The notes under the pieces: model-generated
The model's input: the letters and a program-made list of their open reading frames with translations, nothing else
The model's database searches: none
Told to the model about the DNA's origin: nothing
Program-made: the position numbers and the translations under genes
Source: Methanosarcinaceae archaeon
GTDB taxonomy: Archaea > Halobacteriota > Methanosarcinia > Methanosarcinales > Methanosarcinaceae
Assembly: GCA_030594665.1 (NCBI GenBank)
Contig: JAUVET010000076.1
Location: 1 to 6,706 of the forward strand
DNA length: 6,706 nt
Direction of reading: 5' to 3'
In this document: positions 1 to 5,919 of the stretch, piece after piece
How the letters are laid out: the number at the start of each line of letters is the position of its first letter
Position numbering within the stretch: the first letter of the stretch is position 1

Positions 1-12
1 TGAGGTAAGAAA

Positions 13-1539
13 ATGAATTTGTCAAAACAAAATGTAGCTCTTTTTTACAAGCTTAATTGGGCACTTCTATATTATGTGAACCAGAAATATCCTGTGATGA
101 AAGGATTGACAAAACCGAATTTTAAAGATACAGACGTCAACCAAATACAAATACTTCATGAAATATTATATTCCGATATTGAGTTGATCGATTCATTCAC
201 TGATGAAAATCCATTTGATCTCAACGAGGATGAACTCGATATAATCAGAAACTGGAAAACATTCGTAAAAAGTAAGTTCTATGTGATCAGCCACACAAAG
301 GATTATACTATCTTCTTGCAGCCACACAACAGTCCAAAAGCTTATGCAGTTCTTGGCTTAGTTAGCGATATAAAGAATTTCGCATCCAATTTGCCGCAGT
401 TGGTTGATACAGTACTTCTGCCATTTAAAGGAAAAATAATTTATTCAGGAATTATCCATACAAATAGTATTGATCTTGAAGAAGACGGCAAACAGATCAT
501 CATGGATATTTACCACAAAGCAAAGGACAGTTTTGGCATAATACGATCACTGGATGAAACGATTGCCAAAGATGAATATCCTGACGAAGACTTCACTGAT
601 CTGATTATAAATGAGACAGGCAGGGAATGGTATTTCATAGAACCAGAGCTGTCCGAAATGCCCACTGAAATACTAATAGAGGGACTAAAAGCACTGGGAC
701 TTTATGTCAACAAAAAATACGCCATGGAAATAGCAAAAAGGGACGATGCAGTTTTCTGGCTTCGAAAAGTGATACAGGATGGACGATACTGGAATCAGGA
801 TGACTATGGGAATGGCTGGGCCCCAATACATACGATCCACATACTTCCTCTCATAAACACAAAAGAATCTTTAGAACTTTTACTGGACACAATTCGATAC
901 CGCAGTGATGAACTTGATTATTGGTTGACCGAAAATGTAGCAAGTAATCTCGTTACTTTCGGGGAAGATGCCATAGAAGATCTTAAGCGCTTTTCATCCG
1001 ATGAGACACTAGAAGCTTTTGCGAGAAATACGGCCACGACTGCACTTGCATGTTTAGCCAACAAAATCCCTTCATGTGAAGATGACATCAAAGAACATTT
1101 CCTGAAATTATTAAACACTACTAACGACCCCACATTTGCAAGTCTCGTAGCAGGCGATATTGCATCGTTCCATGATCCGTCCGTAATGCCGGATATACGA
1201 AGAGCCTTTGAAGAAGACAGAATGGATCTGGTAATTGAGAATGAAGAGGAAATTGAATTGGTAATTGCAGGAGAATATGATGATATTTTGTTCAGTGCAT
1301 GTAAAAAACATCCTTTAGACCACTTTTCCAGAAAAAATATTGAACATTTACATTCAATTAATAATTCAGAGTCCGTATATGATGATATATTCTTTGACGA
1401 TGAACCCTTCGAGTTTGAAGACATTGAAGATATTGAAAACAATGAAAAACCCAAGAAGGTAAAGATCGGAAGAAACGAACCATGCCCTTGTGGCTCAGGC
1501 AAAAAATACAAAAAATGCTGCATGGATAAGGAGGCATGA
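13..1539 (+). CDS. SEC-C motif protein with helical-repeat (DUF1186-like) middle
   Basis: A 508-residue soluble protein with no signal peptide or membrane segment; its molecular function is unknown to me. Residues about 1-185 resemble an N-terminal domain I recall from other SEC-C proteins of archaea and bacteria. Residues about 250-430 are helical, with a HEAT/DUF1186-like look around residues 275-330. An acidic linker (about 457-478) leads to a C-terminal SEC-C motif: C491-P-C493, then GSGKKYKK, then C502-C503. In SecA this motif binds zinc and contacts SecB and ribosomes. Archaea lack SecA, so here it is probably a zinc-stabilised interaction tag. The ATG at 13 follows GAGGT at 2-6 with a 6-nt spacer, so the start is well supported. 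The gene converges on hdrB, 57 nt away. The SEC-C call is firm; the domain names for the rest are from memory. Confidence 0.88.
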   Translation: MNLSKQNVALFYKLNWALLYYVNQKYPVMKGLTKPNFKDTDVNQIQILHEILYSDIELIDSFTDENPFDLNEDELDIIRNWKTFVKSKFYVISHTKDYTIFLQPHNSPKAYAVLGLVSDIKNFASNLPQLVDTVLLPFKGKIIYSGIIHTNSIDLEEDGKQIIMDIYHKAKDSFGIIRSLDETIAKDEYPDEDFTDLIINETGREWYFIEPELSEMPTEILIEGLKALGLYVNKKYAMEIAKRDDAVFWLRKVIQDGRYWNQDDYGNGWAPIHTIHILPLINTKESLELLLDTIRYRSDELDYWLTENVASNLVTFGEDAIEDLKRFSSDETLEAFARNTATTALACLANKIPSCEDDIKEHFLKLLNTTNDPTFASLVAGDIASFHDPSVMPDIRRAFEEDRMDLVIENEEEIELVIAGEYDDILFSACKKHPLDHFSRKNIEHLHSINNSESVYDDIFFDDEPFEFEDIEDIENNEKPKKVKIGRNEPCPCGSGKKYKKCCMDKEA

Positions 1540-1596
1540 CAGATTAAAAGTCTCAATTCCGAAAACTTCAATCTACGTATGATACTCCTGTTTTAA
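1540..1596. terminator. Short convergent spacer with weak inverted repeat
   Basis: This 57-bp spacer separates the 3' ends of the SEC-C gene and hdrB. It holds an imperfect inverted repeat (1541-1551 with 1565-1574, one bulge) and a T4 run at 1591-1594 on the plus strand. It may end transcription in one or both directions, but there is no long U tract and the call is weak. Confidence 0.22.
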
Positions 1597-2493
1597 TCAC
1601 TTTTGTGTAATCTCTTTCAATTTAGCTATAAACACCCCATTATTTACGAGATTCAGATCAATCCCCAATTCCCCGGGCGAGAAACCAAGTGCAAGTCCGA
1701 GTAATTGGGTATAGTGTAGAACAGGAATATTGTACTCCACACCGGATTTTTCCTTAATATCGACCTGTCCCCCGTCAAATTGCAGATGACAGAACGGACA
1801 TGCATTTATGATACAGTCTACATCTGCACCGGATATCTGCGAGAGCTTGTGGTTCACCATTTCAAGCGATACATCCGAAAGCGCCGAGCGCACACCTCCG
1901 CCTGCGCCGCAGCATGCCATCTTGTCAGGATAATCCACACTTTTAGCACCCGTGGCTTCAATAAGTTCATCAAAGAAAGTGGGCCGTTCCACACTTCCAA
2001 GTTGCCTGTCTGCTGAAGGCTTTACCAGATGACATCCATAATGCAGTGCAACCCTGAGGTTTAAGGGGATGGTCACCATCTCTTTGACCTTTTCAGGACC
2101 AAACTCATCATACAGGAACTCAACAATGTGTCGGACATCTACAGTCCCGTTATATTTCTTTCCGATCTTCTCAAGATGGGCATTCGTACTTGCTTTTAGT
2201 CCGGTATCTTCTTTTAGTTCAATATTTGCATCGGATAGGGAACCATAACAACCATTGCAGATCGTCAACACATCGCGCCCCATTTCTTCAGAAAGCACAA
2301 TATTCCGGCTTGCAAGTGCAAGCCATGTCGTTTTATCAAACGATTTGAACACACCGGGCGCAGGACAGCACGAAGCACCTGGTAGGTCTGAACAGTCGAT
2401 TCCCAATTTTCCAAGACACAGGTATGTAGCCTTTTCGATTCCAGGATAACGATTCGGGATAATGCAACCTAAGAAAAGTGATAATTTAGTCAT
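1597..2493 (-). CDS. hdrB: Heterodisulfide reductase subunit B (HdrB), soluble type
   Basis: Catalytic subunit of cytoplasmic heterodisulfide reductase, which reduces CoM-S-S-CoB to free coenzymes M and B at the end of methanogenesis. The 298-residue protein carries both cysteine-rich CCG repeats in the family pattern C-X31-39-CC-X35-36-C-X2-C: C10/C42-C43/C79/C82, and C154/C194-C195/C232/C235. In characterised HdrB these ligate two non-cubane [4Fe-4S] clusters. All ten cysteines are present, so the protein should be active. I chose the ATG at 2493 over a TTG two codons upstream (2499): GGAGA at 2502-2506 lies 8 nt from the ATG but only 2 nt from the TTG. hdrB follows hdrC by 55 very AT-rich nucleotides and is probably co-transcribed with it. 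No hdrA is adjacent, as in the separate hdrC2B2 locus I recall from Methanosarcina; assignment to that paralogue is inference. Confidence 0.95.
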   Translation of the reverse strand: MTKLSLFLGCIIPNRYPGIEKATYLCLGKLGIDCSDLPGASCCPAPGVFKSFDKTTWLALASRNIVLSEEMGRDVLTICNGCYGSLSDANIELKEDTGLKASTNAHLEKIGKKYNGTVDVRHIVEFLYDEFGPEKVKEMVTIPLNLRVALHYGCHLVKPSADRQLGSVERPTFFDELIEATGAKSVDYPDKMACCGAGGGVRSALSDVSLEMVNHKLSQISGADVDCIINACPFCHLQFDGGQVDIKEKSGVEYNIPVLHYTQLLGLALGFSPGELGIDLNLVNNGVFIAKLKEITQK

Positions 2494-2548
2494 GCTCAAA
2501 ATCTCCGCTAAAATTTATAATTTAAAACTTAAAATTTAAACTACAAAA

Positions 2549-3031
2549 CTACTCATGTACAAGTTTATCAAACTCACACGATCTCAGCAATGTCTTTACA
2601 TCTTCCAGTGCATCCGGGTATTTGTGAACCGTTTCCGGAAGTGATTCCAATCCGAGCTCCACTCGCATTTTCTTTGTCGCATCATTAATAGGAACTGCAT
2701 GACCTGATCCCAGCACAAACCGGCTGACACTGCGGTGCTCCGGAAGCATGATTCCTTCGTGTACAGCTAGTGCCCGAATGGTGAGGATAGCATCAACGAT
2801 CTTGATCCCGCGAGGACAGCGTTCCTGACAATTGTAGCAGGTAGTACACATCCACAGATCATCATCGTGTAACATATTTTCGTTCTTACGTGCTTTTCTT
2901 ACAATTCTTCGCGTATTTAAGACCGTATGCCGGCCGGAGGGGCAACTTCCGCTGCAATTTCCACATTGCATGCAGGCAAACACATCAATTGCGGCGTCTT
3001 GCAAACTTTTCAACACATCTGGCTCACTCAT
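2549..3031 (-). CDS. hdrC: Heterodisulfide reductase subunit C (HdrC), soluble type
   Basis: Electron-transfer subunit that passes electrons from the flavin subunit HdrA to the HdrB active site. The protein has 160 residues, a little shorter than many soluble HdrC, and no membrane segments, so it is not the membrane-bound HdrDE type. Two [4Fe-4S] ferredoxin motifs are intact: C20-X2-C23-X2-C26-X3-C30-P and C62-X2-C65-X2-C68-X3-C72-P. The ATG at 3031 is preceded by AGGTGA (3038-3043) with a 6-nt spacer, a good archaeal ribosome binding site. It is the first gene of the hdrC-hdrB transcript and sits downstream of a TATA-like box and of the nested inverted repeat at 3100-3247. The partner hdrA must be elsewhere in the genome. 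Confidence 0.95.
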   Translation of the reverse strand: MSEPDVLKSLQDAAIDVFACMQCGNCSGSCPSGRHTVLNTRRIVRKARKNENMLHDDDLWMCTTCYNCQERCPRGIKIVDAILTIRALAVHEGIMLPEHRSVSRFVLGSGHAVPINDATKKMRVELGLESLPETVHKYPDALEDVKTLLRSCEFDKLVHE

Positions 3032-3049
3032 TATTATTCACCTTAAACC

Positions 3050-3079
3050 ACTATACAGTTTGAAAGTAAAACATATAAC
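3050..3079 (-). promoter_or_regulatory. hdrC: Putative hdrCB promoter (TATA box)
   Basis: On the minus strand the sequence GTTATATG (3072-3079) fits an archaeal TATA box. A start site about 24 nt from its centre would fall near 3050, giving a leader of roughly 19 nt that includes the AGGTGA ribosome binding site. No strong purine-rich BRE is seen upstream. The left arm of the inverted-repeat element begins 20 bp upstream of the box. Confidence 0.4.
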
Positions 3080-3099
3080 ACTTGCCTACCGATTTTTGA

Positions 3100-3247
3100 G
3101 ACTTTTTAATTTATTCTGGAATGGTTCGGAAAACCGCAGAGAGCGCAGAGGCACGCAGAGAAAAATAAGAACCCTCTGCGCTCTCAGCGTCCTCTGCGGT
3201 GAATATTTTTTGCCACGATCCATTTATCCAGAATATATTAAAAAGTC
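3100..3247. repeat. 148-bp nested inverted-repeat element with CGCAGAG-type core
   Basis: Outer arms at 3100-3120 and 3227-3247 are inverted copies matching at 20 of 21 positions. Just inside them, ATGGTTCG (3121-3128) pairs with the complement of CGATCCAT (3217-3224) at 7 of 8 positions. The inner GC-rich arms, 3133-3160 and 3174-3200, each contain three GCAGAG-like units and pair imperfectly, with one indel, around a loop of about 13 nt. The whole could fold into one long hairpin or cruciform. It encodes no plausible protein. Similar CGCAGAG-unit repeats occur between genes in many environmental prokaryote genomes as far as I recall, but I cannot check copy number here. Imperfect direct repeats (3088-3099 and 3248-3259, 8 of 12 matching) flank it and might be an eroded target duplication. 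It could be a MITE-like element or a structured RNA/DNA repeat. I see no tRNA or convincing short gene in the rest of the 3032-3452 gap. Confidence 0.8.
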
Positions 3248-3291
3248 ACTGATCTTTTGTGGTTAATTTGATGGTCATCTTGTAATAAATA

Positions 3292-3339
3292 TCTCTGCGC
3301 ACTCCGCGGTAAAAATTTTATTCCATATTCATTAAAATC
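3292..3339. repeat. Decayed second copy of the right half of the inverted-repeat element
   Basis: The segment 3292-3310, TCTCTGCGCACTCCGCGGT, resembles the right inner arm at 3182-3200. It is followed by an AT-rich run and then 3322-3339, which resembles the right outer arm (TCCA...ATTAAAA..TC). About 16-20 bases of the full right half are missing between them, and I find no matching left half. It is most simply read as a degenerate, partial duplicate 45 bp from the main element. Confidence 0.5.
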
Positions 3340-3375
3340 ATTGGATATTAGAACAGTGTCAACTCAAACCGAGCA

Positions 3376-3404
3376 TTTATAAAATATATAATATAAAAAC
3401 AAAA
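3376..3404 (-). terminator. npdG: U-rich tract downstream of npdG
   Basis: Read on the minus strand, the region 50-80 nt beyond the npdG stop is almost pure A/T with several T runs (GTTTTGTTTTTATATTATAT, then ATTTTATAA). Archaeal RNA polymerase often terminates at U-rich tracts without a hairpin. On the plus strand the same bases look like TATA boxes, but there is no plus-strand gene downstream for them to serve. Confidence 0.35.
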
Positions 3405-3452
3405 CGGCATTAAGCTAAATTGCTCATCTGCCCAATTGTTAAACAACTACAA

Positions 3453-4172
3453 TTACACAAACTTAATACCAAGATCTTTCAACTTGTTCCTGGAAGCGAT
3501 GTTTATCATCAGTGGTGTCAATGACTCCACCATTGCGGATGTTTCCAAAGGTCCCACATCAAGCGGACGCAGATTTGGGATGTCTCGTACCAGATCGAAT
3601 ATGACCTTTTTCGATTGCATGCTGTTTCCGCATACTCCAATATCATAATCAAGTTCTACATCAAGGTCAGCCAACTTGTGTGAAGGGACATTGTGGAATG
3701 ATGAAACAAGTTCTATGCCCTGTGGCAGTAGCAGGGCAATTTCTTGCGCCGCACTTCCTGCAGGAGGGATTGTATAACAAAAATAGTTTGCATTATAATC
3801 TTCATTAGACACATCGATCTTTAAATGGGATGAATCCGGATGGATATAACAACGGTCTTTTGCTATTGGAACAACAACCGAGACTATTATCTGTTTATCA
3901 AGCACCGGGCTGATCAGATCAATAATAGATGGGATGTTTTCGTATCTAATAGCTAAAAGTACAACATCGGCATCTGTTGCAGCTGTTCTATTATCAGTAC
4001 CTTTGATCCTGTTTTTTACGTCATGGTTTTTCAATATCTCATTGTATCCGGCAGCAGAGGCTTCAGCCTTTTTTGCATTGCGAGATCCGATAACCACTTC
4101 GTGTTTCTTGCTCCATCGTAAGGCAAAACCTCTTCCAATGTTGCCTGTTCCACCAAGTATAGCGATTTTCAT
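3453..4172 (-). CDS. npdG: F420H2:NADP+ oxidoreductase (F420-dependent NADP reductase)
   Basis: Transfers hydride between reduced coenzyme F420 and NADP+ in the cytoplasm, supplying NADPH for biosynthesis. The protein has 239 residues. The N-terminal Rossmann motif is G7-G-T-G-N-I-G13. S30-R31 and K35 fall where Archaeoglobus Fno reads the 2'-phosphate of NADP. The C-terminal part has the family signatures S-x-H-N-V-P, D-I-G-V-C-G and E-S-L-T-P-L. Compared with the 212-residue Archaeoglobus enzyme as I remember it, this one has about 20-25 extra residues around positions 109-137, and R76-Y-E78 where that enzyme has P-W-E. ATG at 4172 follows GGTG (4178-4181) with a 5-nt spacer, a weak ribosome binding site. 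It lies 155 nt downstream of gdhA on the same strand, behind a likely terminator, so it probably has its own promoter. The link to gdhA is probably NADPH supply. Confidence 0.9.
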   Translation of the reverse strand: MKIAILGGTGNIGRGFALRWSKKHEVVIGSRNAKKAEASAAGYNEILKNHDVKNRIKGTDNRTAATDADVVLLAIRYENIPSIIDLISPVLDKQIIVSVVVPIAKDRCYIHPDSSHLKIDVSNEDYNANYFCYTIPPAGSAAQEIALLLPQGIELVSSFHNVPSHKLADLDVELDYDIGVCGNSMQSKKVIFDLVRDIPNLRPLDVGPLETSAMVESLTPLMINIASRNKLKDLGIKFV

Positions 4173-4191
4173 AACGACACCATATTTATTC

Positions 4192-4222
4192 TAACAATTA
4201 TAGGTGTTGGTTTAATTAAAAT
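4192..4222 (-). promoter_or_regulatory. npdG: Possible npdG promoter
   Basis: Two AT-rich boxes lie upstream of npdG on the minus strand: TTTAATTAAA (4211-4220 region) and CCTATAATTG (about 4194-4203). Either could bind TBP; the first would give a leader of roughly 20 nt. Neither has a clear BRE, so the exact box is uncertain. The main argument for a promoter here is the terminator just upstream. Confidence 0.3.
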
Positions 4223-4230
4223 GTCCGATT

Positions 4231-4274
4231 AAAAAAATCCGGGCGCCGGAAATGTTGCACAACGTCCGGCACCC
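4231..4274 (-). terminator. gdhA: Hairpin plus U7 terminator after gdhA
   Basis: GGGCGCCGGA (4241-4250) pairs with TCCGGCACCC (4265-4274) with a single mismatch, and the interior GTTG/CAAC extends the stem. On the minus strand, the direction of gdhA, the hairpin is followed two bases later by a run of seven T (4231-4237). On the plus strand it is followed by T5 and then T7 (4275-4279, 4285-4291), so it could act both ways. It lies 54 nt beyond the gdhA stop and isolates npdG from gdhA. Confidence 0.65.
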
Positions 4275-4327
4275 TTTTTGAATATTTTTTTCAGAAATTT
4301 TCACTGCATGTTGTTGGGTTTAAGGGT

Positions 4328-5575
4328 TTAAATCCATCCACGGTCACTCATTGCTTCAACGACACGCTCAATTGCAACCACATAAGCGGCTACACGCATG
4401 TTTATGTTGTACTTCTTTGAAGTCTCCAAAACAGAGTGATATGCAGGTGTCATTTTCTTGTCAAGACGTTTGTGGACTTCTTCTTCTTCCCAGTAGTACA
4501 TGTAGAAGTTCTGTACCATCTCGAAATATGAGACAGTCACTCCACCTGCATTACAAAGGAAATCAGGGATCACGTGAACGCCGTTGTTGTGCAGGATATC
4601 ATCTGCATCAGGTGCGGTTGGACCGTTTGCAAGTTCGGCAACGATCTTTGCCTTGATGTTTGCAGCGTTGTTTTCTGTAATAACATTCTCCAGGGCTGCA
4701 GGGATAAGTACGTCAACATCAAGTTCAAGGATATCTTCATTTGAGATCGGTGTTGAACCGGGGAAGTCTATAACTGATCCTGTCTTTGCCTTGTGCTCGC
4801 TAACAGCTTCAGTGTCAAGTCCGTCTGCATTGTATATTCCGCCCCGGCTATCAGTAACTGCAACTACCCTGGAACCAAACATGGATCTCGCAAGGTGTGC
4901 CGCAAAAGATCCTGCATTTCCATAACCCTGGACTGCAACTGTTGCTTTTCTAAGGTCGATGCCAAGTTCTTTTGCTGCTTCACGGATCGTGATCATTCCA
5001 CCTCTTGCAGTTGCGTCGCCACGTCCTGCTGAACCTCCCACACTTAGCGGTTTGCCGGTAATTACTCCAAACTGGTGTGTGCCTACTGTCTTTGAGTATT
5101 CATCCATCATCCATGCCATCATCTGGGGAGTTGTATAAACATCAGGTGCAGGAACGTCTTTGTCAGGACCTACAATTGATGATACACGGTAAGCATATCC
5201 ACGGCATAGTTGTTCCAATTCTCTTTCAGACATTTCCTTAGGATTGCAGATAACCCCTCCTTTTGCTCCACCAAGAGGGAGGTCAAGAAGAGCAGTCTTC
5301 CATGTCATCCATGCTGAAAGTGCCCGCACAGTATCAACATTTTCTTCAGGATGGAATCTTATTCCGCCTTTTGTCGGACCTCTTGCGTCATTATACTGGA
5401 CCCTGAATCCCTGAAATACTTTTGTTGTACCATCGTCCATCTTGACAGGTATGGAGATGTGCAATTCTCGCATCGGGACCCTGAGGATCGCATGTACACC
5501 TGGATCCAGGTCCAAAATTTCAGCACAAGTATCCAATTGTTTTTGTGCATATTCAAACAGGTTCAATTCTTCCAT
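4328..5575 (-). CDS. gdhA: Glutamate dehydrogenase (Glu/Leu/Phe/Val dehydrogenase family)
   Basis: Reversible reductive amination of 2-oxoglutarate with ammonium to glutamate using NAD(P)H; cytoplasmic, hexameric in relatives. The 415-residue length is close to the archaeal family (about 419 in Pyrococcus). Key residues are present: substrate lysines K69 (G-P-T-K-G-G) and K93, catalytic lysine K105 in L-G-G-A-K-G-G, and catalytic D145 in P-A-P-D-V-Y-T. The nucleotide domain has G217-Y-G-N-A-G222 and then V-T-D-S-R at the end of the second strand, similar to the NADP-preferring Pyrococcus type, so NADP(H) or dual use is likely but not proven. ATG at 5575 follows GGAGG (5584-5588) with an 8-nt spacer. 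It is divergent from the glutamate synthase-like gene and upstream of npdG, which could supply its NADPH. Glutamate also serves as a compatible solute in salt-adapted methanogens. Confidence 0.96.
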   Translation of the reverse strand: MEELNLFEYAQKQLDTCAEILDLDPGVHAILRVPMRELHISIPVKMDDGTTKVFQGFRVQYNDARGPTKGGIRFHPEENVDTVRALSAWMTWKTALLDLPLGGAKGGVICNPKEMSERELEQLCRGYAYRVSSIVGPDKDVPAPDVYTTPQMMAWMMDEYSKTVGTHQFGVITGKPLSVGGSAGRGDATARGGMITIREAAKELGIDLRKATVAVQGYGNAGSFAAHLARSMFGSRVVAVTDSRGGIYNADGLDTEAVSEHKAKTGSVIDFPGSTPISNEDILELDVDVLIPAALENVITENNAANIKAKIVAELANGPTAPDADDILHNNGVHVIPDFLCNAGGVTVSYFEMVQNFYMYYWEEEEVHKRLDKKMTPAYHSVLETSKKYNINMRVAAYVVAIERVVEAMSDRGWI

Positions 5576-5595
5576 TTATTTTGCCTCCGGTTTCG

Positions 5596-5627
5596 ATTTA
5601 GCTTGAAACATATTCATAATATATGTA
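5596..5627 (-). promoter_or_regulatory. gdhA: Putative gdhA promoter
   Basis: On the minus strand ACATATATTATG (5615-5626) fits an archaeal TATA box. Transcription would begin near 5596-5600, giving a leader of about 20 nt that contains the GGAGG ribosome binding site. GGTTAATATAGGTTAC (5645-5660) lies about 20 bp upstream of the box. Confidence 0.5.
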
Positions 5628-5644
5628 CTTGGAAATAATATTTT

Positions 5645-5864
5645 GTAACCTATATTAACCATGTTTATCTCGTAGGTCATTAGGCAACCATTCACCTCTT
5701 TTATCACACATAAATTAATCGGTCCGTAAAAATAATAACACAGTCGGAAAACGCATGCTCTTGCTTATGTTTTACTATATAAATATAGCTCTTAAATATT
5801 CGATTTATTGGCATATGGGCATTTTATACTCAAAAGGTATATATAGTTGCAACCTATTACCACC
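5645..5864. repeat. Three related GGT-N-GGTT motifs in the divergent control region
   Basis: On the minus strand three similar sites occur: GGTTAATATAGGTTAC (5645-5660), GGTGAATGGTTGC (5684-5696) and GGTGGTAATAGGTTGC (5849-5864). In the first and third the two GGT triplets start 10 nt apart, about one helical turn; in the second, 7 nt. The first two are upstream of the gdhA TATA box. The third lies between the TATA box and the predicted start of the glutamate synthase-like gene. They could be operators of a shared regulator. No known regulator site is recognised and the region is AT-rich, so chance is possible. The rest of the 344-bp gap 5576-5919 holds only the two promoters; I see no gene in it. 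Confidence 0.35.
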
Positions 5865-5870
5865 TTCCGT
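5831..5870 (+). promoter_or_regulatory. Putative promoter of the glutamate synthase-like gene
   Basis: CAAAAGG (5831-5837) followed by TATATATAG (5838-5846) makes a good BRE plus TATA box on the plus strand. Transcription would start near 5866-5870, leaving a leader of about 50 nt before the TTG start. A second AT box, CTATATAAATATAG (5774-5787), lies further upstream and is an alternative, with a longer leader. Confidence 0.55.
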
Positions 5871-5919
5871 ATACTGTGGAATACTACACGTTATTAAACA
5901 TGATAAATGAGGAATACCC

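Noticed and set aside
1529..1550. AAGGAGG followed by ATG overlapping the end of the SEC-C gene
   Set aside because: The frame is only three codons (ATG ACA GAT TAA), and the purine run is explained by the Lys-Glu codons of the protein end.
918..1571. 217-codon open frame antisense to the SEC-C gene
   Set aside because: It is a serine-rich, low-complexity shadow of a well-supported plus-strand gene, with no recognisable domain.
2494..2499. TTG start two codons upstream for hdrB
   Set aside because: The GGAGA ribosome binding site is 8 nt from the ATG at 2493 but only 2 nt from the TTG, which is too close.
2507..2548. Internal promoter between hdrC and hdrB
   Set aside because: The gap is very AT-rich and offers TATA-like strings (ATTATAAAT), but a box there would put the start at or inside the ribosome binding site; co-transcription with hdrC is simpler.
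2970..3266. 98-codon plus-strand frame across the hdrC promoter and repeat element
   Set aside because: It overlaps hdrC antisense and translates the inverted repeat; there is no ribosome binding site or protein similarity.
3100..3310. CRISPR array from the repeated CGCAGAG units
   Set aside because: Units are 9-10 nt apart without spacers of constant length, and they form inverted arms, not regular direct repeats.
5836..5861. NrpR-type operator GGTA...TACC
   Set aside because: The half sites are 18 nt apart, not 6, and the left one is part of the TATA-box region.
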